DNA of 64,000 bases. Origin: Anaerolineae bacterium. GTDB lineage: Bacteria > Chloroflexota > Anaerolineae > Aggregatilineales > UBA2796. The number at the start of each line of letters is the position of its first letter. The stretch's first letter is position 1. The translations under genes were made by a program, and so were the position numbers. This document shows positions 7,782-15,090 of the stretch, in pieces. The DNA lies in NCBI GenBank assembly GCA_019637555.1, contig JAHBVK010000003.1, positions 124,001 to 188,000 of the forward strand, written 5' to 3'. A model generated the notes under the pieces. The model searched no databases, was not told the origin of the DNA, and saw only the letters and a program-made list of their open reading frames with translations.

Positions 7782-8768
7782 ATGAATAGACGTGATTTTC
7801 TCAAGAGTTCCAGTGTTGCTGCCGCTACTGCTTTACTCGCCGCGCAGGGGTTGAAGCCCGCCAGCGCGCAGGATAAGCAGACCTATACGATGGTCACCTT
7901 CCTCTCCGGTATCGACTACTGGAAGGACTGCTACCGTGGTATGCAGGACGCCGCCGAGTTCTTGGGCGTAGAAGCCACTTACACAGGCGTGCCTGAGTAC
8001 GACATCACGGGTGAAGTGCGCGTCTTGGAAGAGACCATCGCCCAAACGCCCAGCGGTATCCTCGTTACCATCGCCAATGCGGAAGCGCTGGCTGTGCCGA
8101 TCAACGCCGGAATCGACGCGGGTATCCCCATCGTCGCTTTCGACGCCGACTCGCCACTGAGCAAGCGTTACTCCTTCGTTGGTACGGGCAACTACTATGC
8201 AGGCGTCGTCGCAGCGCGCTACATCGGACCACTGGTTGGTTCGGGTAAAGTGGCGGCGGTAACCCGTCCGTCGCAGGGCAATCTGGCGGCACGCACGCAG
8301 GGCTTCAAGGAGACATTGGCGGCTGAGTTCCCCGATGTCGTGCTTGATGACAGCGCCATCATCGACAATGAAGGCAGCCCCACCGTGACGGCGACCAAAG
8401 TCTCGGCGCTGCTACAGGCAGAGCCGGAGATCAAGGGTATCTTCAGCACCAGCGCAGAAGCAGCCGTCGGCGCTTCGCAGGCGCTGCGCGAGTCCGGCGT
8501 GATCGCCAACGTGGCGCACATCGGCTTCGACTATGATGAAGCAACACTTGACCTGATCGATAGAGGCGATCTGGGCGCGACGCTGGCTCAGGGTACGTGG
8601 CAGATGGGCTTCTGGGGCATGATGTTCATCTACATGGTCGCCAATGGCAAGATCGAGTCCGTCACGGACTGGAAAGCTGCTGGCATTTCCCCGCTGCCGC
8701 CTAACGTTGACACCGGCGTCGTCGTGATCAACAAGGACAACAGCAAGTTCTGGCGCGCTGCCAAGTAA
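7782..8768 (+). CDS. Sugar ABC transporter substrate-binding protein, Tat-exported
   Basis: A 328-residue periplasmic-binding (Peripla_BP_4) protein. The N-terminus MNRRDFLKSSSVAAATALLA carries the twin-arginine RRDFLK motif and a hydrophobic h-region ending around ASAQ, so export is probably by Tat. The mature part starts TYTMVTFLSGIDYWKDCYRGMQDAAEFLGV. A ligand-site segment IPIVAFDADSP and a hinge GIFSTSAEAAVGASQAL follow. It has a good ribosome site (AAAGGAGAA) before ATG 7782. It is the third gene of the LacI-linked operon and delivers the sugar to the permease. A 10-bp-stem hairpin follows, which may raise its expression relative to downstream genes. Confidence 0.94.
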   Translation: MNRRDFLKSSSVAAATALLAAQGLKPASAQDKQTYTMVTFLSGIDYWKDCYRGMQDAAEFLGVEATYTGVPEYDITGEVRVLEETIAQTPSGILVTIANAEALAVPINAGIDAGIPIVAFDADSPLSKRYSFVGTGNYYAGVVAARYIGPLVGSGKVAAVTRPSQGNLAARTQGFKETLAAEFPDVVLDDSAIIDNEGSPTVTATKVSALLQAEPEIKGIFSTSAEAAVGASQALRESGVIANVAHIGFDYDEATLDLIDRGDLGATLAQGTWQMGFWGMMFIYMVANGKIESVTDWKAAGISPLPPNVDTGVVVINKDNSKFWRAAK

Positions 8769-8798
8769 GATCAAGTTCGAATTCAGCTAACAAATCAA

Positions 8799-8843
8799 AA
8801 GCAGGTAGAGGATAGACCCGCGAGATCACTCCGCTACCTGCTT
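8799..8843 (+). terminator. Hairpin between binding protein gene and galM
   Basis: AAGCAGGTAG (8799-8808) and CTACCTGCTT (8834-8843) form a perfect 10-bp stem with a 25-nt loop. No strong T-run follows, so it may be a partial terminator or mRNA-stabilising hairpin rather than a full stop. Confidence 0.5.
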
Positions 8844-8888
8844 GAACATCCAGCGCACAAAGTTTCCTGTTGCACGGAGGATTCCGGC

Positions 8889-10058
8889 ATGATAGCATCA
8901 AGTCGTATTCTACGCAAGATGGTTACAGCAGCGACTGTTGTAACTGCGCTAGTGCTGGTCAGCAATTTAATCTCTATACGCGCACAGGCTCAGAGTGGAT
9001 CAGTGGTCAAACAGGCATACGGAACAACCGCCGATGGCGTCGCTGTCGATGAATATACGCTGACGAACGCGGCGGGCGCAGAAGTCAAGATCATCACGTA
9101 TGGTGGCATTGTCACCTCGCTCAAAGTGCCTGATCGGCATGGGCAGCTTGCCAACGTGGTGCTGGGCTTCAAGACGCTGGCGGATTACGAGACCAAGAAC
9201 CCCTATTTTGGCGGCATCATCGGACGCTATGGCAACCGCATCGCCAACGGTAAGTTCAGCATCGACGGCACTGAGTACACGCTGGCGGCTAACAATGCGC
9301 CCAATTCCCTGCATGGCGGCACCAAGGGCTTCGATAAGCGCGTGTGGACGGGCAAAGAAGTGCAGGACGGCGGCAATGTCGGCGTCGAGCTAACTTATCT
9401 CAGCCCTGACGGTGAAGAAGGCTACCCCGGCAACCTCTCGGTCAAAGTTGTCTACACCCTGACAGCCGCTAATGAACTGCGGATCGACTACAGTGCGACG
9501 ACGGACAAAACGACAGTCGTCAATCTAACTAACCACAGCTATTTCAATCTGGCGGGCAACGGTGCAGGCGCGATCTATGATCACCTGTTGTGGGTCGATG
9601 CCGACAAGTACACGCCTGTAGATGCCACTTTGATCCCGACAGGTGAACTCGCTTCCGTAGAAGGCACGCCCTTCGATTTCCGCGCAGCAAAGACCATCGG
9701 CTCTGGCGTCCGCTCTAGCAGCGAACAGATGGTGCTCGGACGCGGTTACGATCACAACTTCGTGCTCAACCGTCCCGCCGATAATTCGCTGGCACTGGCG
9801 GCGCGACTCTACGAAGCAAATAGTGGGCGCACTATGGAAGTGTGGACGATGGAACCCGGTGTCCAGATTTACACAGCCAACTTCCTTGATGGCACACTGG
9901 TCGGTTCTAGCGGCGGCATGTATCGGCAGGGCGATGCGATCTGCCTAGAGACGCAGCACTTCCCTGATTCGCCAAACCAAGCTGATTTCCCATCGACGCT
10001 GCTGAATCCGGGCGAGACTTACCAGACAACGACTATCTACAAGTTCACGACTGACTAA
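8889..10058 (+). CDS. galM: Aldose 1-epimerase (mutarotase), exported
   Basis: A 389-residue galactose mutarotase-family enzyme that interconverts alpha and beta anomers of aldoses. Active-site regions are visible: NSLHGGTKGFDKRVW and NLTNHSYFNLAG (the two catalytic histidines) and CLETQHFPDSPN (the catalytic glutamate). An N-terminal hydrophobic stretch (residues 12-34, ending IRAQA) looks like a signal peptide, so the enzyme probably acts outside the cytoplasm on sugars before uptake. GGAGG precedes ATG 8889. It follows the sugar-binding protein by 120 nt, in the same direction, and probably belongs to the LacI-controlled transcription unit. Confidence 0.93.
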   Translation: MIASSRILRKMVTAATVVTALVLVSNLISIRAQAQSGSVVKQAYGTTADGVAVDEYTLTNAAGAEVKIITYGGIVTSLKVPDRHGQLANVVLGFKTLADYETKNPYFGGIIGRYGNRIANGKFSIDGTEYTLAANNAPNSLHGGTKGFDKRVWTGKEVQDGGNVGVELTYLSPDGEEGYPGNLSVKVVYTLTAANELRIDYSATTDKTTVVNLTNHSYFNLAGNGAGAIYDHLLWVDADKYTPVDATLIPTGELASVEGTPFDFRAAKTIGSGVRSSSEQMVLGRGYDHNFVLNRPADNSLALAARLYEANSGRTMEVWTMEPGVQIYTANFLDGTLVGSSGGMYRQGDAICLETQHFPDSPNQADFPSTLLNPGETYQTTTIYKFTTD

Positions 10059-10090
10059 TTCTGCTCTCCGCTCTCCTTGCTGCACGGGTG

Positions 10091-10116
10091 GAATGTCTGA
10101 CTCCGGTTAGACATTC
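10091..10116 (+). terminator. Hairpin terminator-like structure after galM
   Basis: GAATGTCTGA, loop CTCCGG, TTAGACATTC form a 10-bp stem (one G-T pair) 32 nt after the galM stop. There is no T-run. The remaining gap to 10378 holds an A/T-rich stretch and a CAGGGAG...CTCCCTG hairpin around 10290-10328, and no gene. Confidence 0.5.
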
Positions 10117-10378
10117 TGCCCCTGCAATGCTATGCGCTAGGTTGCAGCAATAAATCCTTCAGTTAAGGCAGCAGGCGAGCAGCGCAAGAGTAAAACCAAA
10201 GCTAAACCGCAGCACAGGCTAATATTCGTTTAGATAGCCATTTGTACTACTTAGAAAGTTAAAGATAAAAATAGTTTTGTGGGCGCTGCGAAGTGGCAGG
10301 GAGTTGACTCCTCCAACGGCTCCCTGTCCGCAGGTCTATCTTCTCTGATCCTTCCACACAAACATAGGGGACTCAACC

Positions 10379-11332
10379 ATGCGCATCATCATCATCGGGG
10401 GCAGCGGACACGTCGGCACATATCTAGTACCCATGCTGGTTGAACGCGGGCATAGTGTGATCAACGTGACGCGCGGCAGCAGTCAACCTTATCTCCCTAA
10501 CGCGGCATGGCAGAAAGTCGCGCATGTACAGGCAGATCGGGAGCAAGAAGACAAACAGGGTACGTTCGGGAAGCTGATCCGCGATCTAAAGCCGGATGTG
10601 GTGATCGACATGATCTGCTTCACCTTGAGTAGTGCGCAGCAGTTGGTTGAGGCATTGCGCGGCGAGGTGCAGCACCTGATCCACTGCGGCACGATCTGGG
10701 TATACGGGCACAGCACCGTCGTCCCTGCTACCGAAGATCAGCCTTGCTACCCGTTCGGCGAGTATGGCATTCAGAAGGCGGCGATACAGGCATATCTGCT
10801 GCAAGAGGCGCGACAGCGGAATTTTCCGGCGACGGTGCTGCAACCCGGGCATATCGTAGGTCCGGGCTACGTGCCGCTGAATCCTGCCGCTAATTTCAAT
10901 CCCGCCGTTTACGAGCAGATCGGGCGCGGCGAAGAACTGACGCTGCCAAACTTTGGCTTGGAGACGATCCATCACGTTCACGCCTCCGACGTGGCACAGC
11001 TCTTCTTGCTAGCGCTGACGCATTGGAGCAGCAGTGTCGGTGAGAATTTTCACGCTGTTTCTCCGGCAGCAGTCACGCTGCGCGGCTACGCTGAAGCGAT
11101 GTTCCGCTGGTTCGGGCATGAGCCAAAGCTCAAGTATTTAGGTTGGGAGCAGTGGAAAACGACGGTATCCGAGAAGGATGCTGACGCCACATGGGATCAC
11201 ATTGCACGAAGTCCCAACGCCAGCATCGCGAAGGCGCGACATCTGCTCGGCTATCAGCCCGCCTATAGTTCGCTGCAAGCGATTCAGGAATCGGTACGCT
11301 GGTTGGTCGATAACAACAAGCTGTCGATCTAG
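10379..11332 (+). CDS. NAD-dependent epimerase/dehydratase family protein
   Basis: A 317-residue extended short-chain dehydrogenase fold. The N-terminal Rossmann motif is MRIIIIGGSGHVGTYL (GxxGxxG). The central part includes HLIHCGTIWVYG and the YGIQKAA segment, which corresponds to the Y-x3-K catalytic pair. The C-terminal half (VHASDVAQLFLLAL, then FHAVSPAAVTLRGYAEAM) is the substrate domain. It most likely acts on a sugar or nucleotide sugar, but the substrate cannot be read. It is a separate unit from galM, 320 nt downstream, in the same orientation and in a sugar-use neighbourhood. Confidence 0.88.
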   Translation: MRIIIIGGSGHVGTYLVPMLVERGHSVINVTRGSSQPYLPNAAWQKVAHVQADREQEDKQGTFGKLIRDLKPDVVIDMICFTLSSAQQLVEALRGEVQHLIHCGTIWVYGHSTVVPATEDQPCYPFGEYGIQKAAIQAYLLQEARQRNFPATVLQPGHIVGPGYVPLNPAANFNPAVYEQIGRGEELTLPNFGLETIHHVHASDVAQLFLLALTHWSSSVGENFHAVSPAAVTLRGYAEAMFRWFGHEPKLKYLGWEQWKTTVSEKDADATWDHIARSPNASIAKARHLLGYQPAYSSLQAIQESVRWLVDNNKLSI

Positions 11333-11450
11333 GGGGTGGCGGAGTGTTCATTGGATCGCCACGCCATGCCGATTTGCGCGGATACGGGATTCGTCAGTGA
11401 GAAGACCGGACGTTAGAGTCCTGCAGCTACAATAATTAGTAAACCCGCTG

Positions 11451-11602
11451 AAGAGCCTTTTTGAAAAATGGAATAGTGGTGGGGATTTAGCCTCACCCTC
11501 TGCCCCCCTCTCCCATCCGAGTACAGATTAGGAGAGAGGGAACGCGGAGGCGAAGTAAGGCTAAATGTCTATCGAATTACAAGCAAATACGCTATTAAGG
11601 CG
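11451..11602. repeat. Dispersed ~150-bp intergenic repeat, copy 2
   Basis: This matches the block order of 1541-1686: AAGAGCC, GGGGATTTAGCCTCACCC, the hairpin CTCTCCCATC..GATTAGGAGAG, GAGGCGAAGT, and CAAATACGCT. It occupies most of the 11333-11692 gap, which has no gene. Confidence 0.6.
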
Positions 11603-11610
11603 ATGTCGAG

Positions 11611-11657
11611 AGCATAGTAGCAGGGGGTTTGAACCCCCTGCGCTGGCGGCGAGCAGT
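11611..11657. repeat. Palindromic repeat with GCAGGGGG/CCCCCTGC stem, copy 1
   Basis: GCAGGGGGTTTGAACCCCCTGC (read in two halves, 11620-11630 and 11631-11641) is followed by GCTGGCGGCGAGCAG. A related unit is at 17013-17053, so it is a dispersed palindrome. It lies just past the end of the DUF1003 gene. Confidence 0.55.
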
Positions 11658-11692
11658 ACCTTTAATGCCGCGCACCAGCAAGATAGCTGCGA

Positions 11693-12286
11693 TCAGCGGT
11701 TTGCGCTTGCGCCACGGGAAGCGTTCTCTTGATCGATTTTGTCGATCAGCTTTTGTTCCAGTGTTTCCTCGATCTTCTCCGTCAACGTGGGTTTCAGCAT
11801 TTCCTGAAGATCGTGATCGTGAGAGAGATCAACGCCCTGCTTTTCTAGCAGCAGCTTCATCAGTTCGAGCAGTTTGGTTAGTTCCTCCTCCGCTTTGGCG
11901 TCGATGTGCAGATCGACTTCTGCGCGCACGGCAGAGACGCGGGCTTCGCGGTTTTCCGACATCAAAACCACAATAGAGATCACGATGGCTTCCAGTGAGA
12001 CCACCATAGTCAGGAAATTGAAGGGAAAGGGATCGAATGGCTGGACGCCGGGGATCACGCCCACATTTATGACGATCCAAACAATAAAGGCGACGACATT
12101 GAGGATCAGGAAGGTGATATTGCCCATCTTTTCGGTCAGCCAATCCGCGAAGAACTGCAAGCGTGTGCGTTTGGCATCGGCGCGTTCTTGCAGCGTGCGG
12201 ATGTACTCATCATTGATACTGCTGTGACGCTTGATCGGCTCGAAGATAGAGCGCTGGTTAGCAGGTAAGTTAGATTGTGTGTGCAT
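11693..12286 (-). CDS. DUF1003 family membrane protein
   Basis: A 197-residue protein with the DUF1003 core. Two transmembrane helices (about residues 55-80 and 92-113) are joined by GVIPGVQPFDPFPFNFLTM, and MSENREARVSAVRAEVDL follows directly. The C-terminal third (AEEELTKLLELMKLLLEK...LTEKIEETLEQKLIDKI) is charged and helical, probably a coiled coil on the cytoplasmic face. The family's function is not established. It is divergent from the topoisomerase gene, with a 12-bp inverted repeat in the shared upstream region. Confidence 0.9.
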   Translation of the reverse strand: MHTQSNLPANQRSIFEPIKRHSSINDEYIRTLQERADAKRTRLQFFADWLTEKMGNITFLILNVVAFIVWIVINVGVIPGVQPFDPFPFNFLTMVVSLEAIVISIVVLMSENREARVSAVRAEVDLHIDAKAEEELTKLLELMKLLLEKQGVDLSHDHDLQEMLKPTLTEKIEETLEQKLIDKIDQENASRGASANR

Positions 12287-12350
12287 GATCGACCTCTTGC
12301 TTGAGTAGTTACGATTCCATTCACTGACCCAGATCGTGAACTAGCTGCGC

Positions 12351-12386
12351 TCAAATTATCCTCAACGACCATTTAGGATAATTTGA
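12351..12386. promoter_or_regulatory. 12-bp inverted repeat in the DUF1003 / topoisomerase divergent region
   Basis: TCAAATTATCCT (12351-12362) and AGGATAATTTGA (12375-12386) are exact reverse complements separated by 12 nt. It lies between two divergent genes, about 75 nt before the topoisomerase start. It could be an operator for a dimeric regulator or a leader hairpin. Confidence 0.5.
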
Positions 12387-12461
12387 CGCACCGCCGACTA
12401 CAGTTCCAGTACTACAACGATCAACAGCACTAGCAATAGTAGTAGGCGAGGATTCAGGATT

Positions 12462-13523
12462 ATGGGCGGGCGCAGCAACGACACATTCAACGACGATCTG
12501 GTTCTGGTTAGCGACAGTGATCCGGGCATTCGCCGCAAACGAGCAGGCAAGGGCTTCCAGTATCTCAAGCCAAATGGAAAACCTGTGAAGGATCGCGCCA
12601 CCTTGAAGCGAATCAGAGCGCTAGCGATCCCTCCGGCGTGGCGCGAGGTGTGGATTTGCGTTGATGCCAACGGTCACATTCAGGCAACGGGGCGCGACGC
12701 CAAGCAGCGCAAACAGTATCGTTATCACGAGCGCTGGAACGAGCGCAGCGGACAGAGCAAATTCGAGCGCATGCTGGCGTTCGGGGAAAGTCTGCCCGCG
12801 ATCCGCGAACAGGTGGAAGGCGATCTCAAGCGCGAGGGCTTGCCGTACGAGAAGGTTTTAGCGCTGGTGATCAAGCTGCTGGAAACTACCTTGATCCGTG
12901 TGGGCAACACAGAATACTTGCGGCAGAACGGTTCTTTCGGACTAACCACGCTGCGGGATCGACATGTCTCGTTCAAGCCGAGTTCCGCCAATCTGCGCTT
13001 TCAGGGCAAAAGCGGCGTCAAGCACGCCATCGATATTTCGGATCGCCGCCTGATTAAGCTGATCAAACAGGTGCGCGATGTACCCGGACGCGAGTTGTTC
13101 CAGTACGTCGATGAGGACGGGCAGCGACATCCGGTGACGTCGGCAGATGTGAACGGCTACCTGCGGGAGATCATGGGCGAGGAGTTTTCAGCGAAGGATT
13201 TCCGCACTTGGGGCGGTACGATCTATGCCCTACGACTATTGCTCACCGCGCCGCCATGCAGCAATCAGACGCAGCAGAAGCGCGAAATCTCCAAAGCAGT
13301 GCGCATCGTAGCGGAGAATCTAGGCAATACAGTGACAGTCTGCCGCAAGTACTACATCCATCCAGCGATCCTCGACGCTTACAGCGAGGGTAAGCTCACC
13401 GATTTAGTGCTTGGCAATGGCAATGGCAAGCGCAGCCGGAAGATCGGCGCTGAAGATATAGAAACTGATGAATTGGAAAAGACGCTGCTGAAATTCTTGA
13501 AAAAACTAAGCAATACCAATTGA
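12462..13523 (+). CDS. DNA topoisomerase IB (bacterial/poxvirus type)
   Basis: A 353-residue type IB topoisomerase, which relaxes supercoils through a 3'-phosphotyrosine intermediate. The N-terminal domain (about residues 20-100, RRKRAGKGFQYLKPNGKPV, IPPAWREVWIC) leads into the catalytic domain. Key active-site segments are LIRVGNTEYLRQNGSFGLTTLRDRHV (first catalytic Arg and the conserved Lys region), SAKDFRTWGGTIYAL (second Arg) and RKYYIHPAILDAY (nucleophilic Tyr). The C-terminal tail is Lys-rich. The length is typical of bacterial enzymes. ATG 12462 follows AGGATT. It is a single gene and probably accessory to the housekeeping type IA enzyme. Confidence 0.93.
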   Translation: MGGRSNDTFNDDLVLVSDSDPGIRRKRAGKGFQYLKPNGKPVKDRATLKRIRALAIPPAWREVWICVDANGHIQATGRDAKQRKQYRYHERWNERSGQSKFERMLAFGESLPAIREQVEGDLKREGLPYEKVLALVIKLLETTLIRVGNTEYLRQNGSFGLTTLRDRHVSFKPSSANLRFQGKSGVKHAIDISDRRLIKLIKQVRDVPGRELFQYVDEDGQRHPVTSADVNGYLREIMGEEFSAKDFRTWGGTIYALRLLLTAPPCSNQTQQKREISKAVRIVAENLGNTVTVCRKYYIHPAILDAYSEGKLTDLVLGNGNGKRSRKIGAEDIETDELEKTLLKFLKKLSNTN

Positions 13524-13709
13524 ATTGTGCGACTAGGTGCAAGTCAGTCCAGCTTGTTGAAAAACTCCTTGGCGGGAGATATTGAGCCAATGTTTAGCTC
13601 TCAAAATACCCATCTTTAGCGCCAATGCGGTTATCCAGCACAAACTTGCCTGATCTACAGTTAGGTTTCTGACTTTTTATCACGCAACGCTGTTGTGAGA
13701 GCAATCAGG

Positions 13710-13745
13710 AATCAGCCGCACAAATCAAGTATTATGCGGCTGATT
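13710..13745. terminator. Hairpin between convergent genes
   Basis: AATCAGCCGCA (13710-13720) and TGCGGCTGATT (13735-13745) form a perfect 11-bp stem with a 14-nt loop. It sits between the convergent topoisomerase and DUF642-like genes, so it may terminate both. The rest of 13524-13835 shows no gene. Confidence 0.5.
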
Positions 13746-13835
13746 TGGGGAATAAACCCACTGTAGCTTAATTTGTGGATGTGAATTGAATCTGCTGGAC
13801 TGTCTTAACTTTTGCCTGTCGTATCCAAACTAACT

Positions 13836-14537
13836 TCACTTCCCTTCGCAGGAAACTAAGGTCAGGCTCACATCATCTAAGAACATTCCCTGCGTATCTG
13901 GGGTTCCCGTCTCGGCAAATTCTAAACGGGTTATTTCACTTGATGCGGTTACATTGATGCTTTCGTAAGTCCACTTGGTATTTGTGCCTCTTTTCCCTGA
14001 ATAGGTGTCAATTGTTTCGCCATTCCACCCAACTTCAACACTGTCCATTCCTTCCCCATGTTCATTGGGACGTGGTGACCAAGCAAAGCTAAGGATGTAT
14101 TCTCCTTTAGCACAGGTTGCCAAGTCTTGATAAATACTGATGGAGGCAGGAATACTTTCTCCAGTATCGGCACTCCAACCGCTGTCTAATTCGATATGTT
14201 GCTCTCCTGCGGCGGGTTGCCAACCGAGTGGGTGACGTTGAATCTCAAAAAATGCAGTGAGTGGTCGAATGCTACCATTAAATGTCTCTGGCACGGTATC
14301 AGCCCATCGTGATTTCCAGCCAGGCACTTGATCTGTCGTGAAAAGATCCCAACTCATTTCCCCTGTCATGCCCCGCTGACCCATGAGAGTGCCAACCACC
14401 GGCAGCTCAAAGCTGCCATTGACCACTAGATTTATCGAGCTACGGGCTGGAGTACCCTCCCCTTGTGCTGCTAAAGGAATTGCCGGCATAAAAAGCAAAG
14501 AAACCAAGATTAAAAGAACCAATAGACCACGTGTCAT
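13836..14537 (-). CDS. Secreted DUF642-like carbohydrate-binding protein
   Basis: A 233-residue exported protein. MTRGLLVLLILVSLLFMPAI ending AAQG is a clear signal peptide. The mature part opens with INLVVNGSFELPVVG, the hallmark start of DUF642/galactose-binding-like beta-sandwich domains. It continues with WQPAAGEQHIELDSG and ends MFLDDVSLTLVSCEG, also typical. It probably binds carbohydrate at the cell surface; that is inferred from the family. ATG 14537 has GGGGGA six nt upstream; the longer frame from 14606 lacks that. It is more A/T-rich than its neighbours, hinting at transfer. Confidence 0.8.
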   Translation of the reverse strand: MTRGLLVLLILVSLLFMPAIPLAAQGEGTPARSSINLVVNGSFELPVVGTLMGQRGMTGEMSWDLFTTDQVPGWKSRWADTVPETFNGSIRPLTAFFEIQRHPLGWQPAAGEQHIELDSGWSADTGESIPASISIYQDLATCAKGEYILSFAWSPRPNEHGEGMDSVEVGWNGETIDTYSGKRGTNTKWTYESINVTASSEITRLEFAETGTPDTQGMFLDDVSLTLVSCEGK

Positions 14538-14591
14538 GTTAATGTCCCCCAAACATCTTATTGCCGTAATCATCAATTTCGAACAATATAT

Positions 14592-14621
14592 AGTATATTT
14601 CAACATTCGCTATAATGTCAA
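14592..14621 (-). promoter_or_regulatory. Promoter of the DUF642-like gene
   Basis: On the minus strand TTGACA (14621-14616) and TATACT (14597-14592) are 18 nt apart, giving a ~45-nt leader before ATG 14537. This is a good sigma-70 match. Confidence 0.7.
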
Positions 14622-14673
14622 TTTGCAGAAGAATAGGATAGCAATTGACCTGTCCCCACAAATAGCTGCAAGT

Positions 14674-14898
14674 TCAACTGAGGTATATTGCACTTTTTAC
14701 ACCGTGGGCTTTCATCGAATGATGGAGGTTGCTTTTTGTTGTCTCATAACGTCTTGCGATAAAGGTTACGGTTGAACCATTGGCAAGCAGTGCACTGCTT
14801 ATTTTATCCGTTCGTTGATAAGGTCGCGCTCGATTTCCGCAGCGATAGCAAAGTCCATTGCCACCACTTTCGATTGCAACGTGCCATCTAACTGCCAC
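14674..14898 (-). CDS. Possible small Cys-pair helix-turn-helix protein
   Basis: A 74-residue frame. A C-x2-C pair (LCYRCGNRARPY) is followed by DKISSALLANGSTVTFIARR and YETTKSNLHHSMKAHG. This resembles a recurrent small DNA-binding module with a cysteine pair and a helix-turn-helix of the form 'I..ALL.G.s...IA..y..tks.L..H...H'. I cannot confirm a start or a ribosome site, and the surrounding A/T-rich stretch (14899-15090) shows no other gene. It could be a degraded fragment. Confidence 0.35.
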   Translation of the reverse strand: MAVRWHVAIESGGNGLCYRCGNRARPYQRTDKISSALLANGSTVTFIARRYETTKSNLHHSMKAHGVKSAIYLS

Positions 14899-15090
14899 CT
14901 TTGACAGAGTAAATCCGTAATCCTTTTTGGGTAGCGCAGTCTTTATAGCACATAACCCATTTCAACGGGCTGAGTCATTTAACGCAAATTGTGAGCGTTC
15001 TGGTGCCGCAAAATCGTAGCTTGTTCGCCAATCTCTCGTTATGATCATCTCATTTAGTTATGCATACGAATAAATAGAGGATGACTATAT

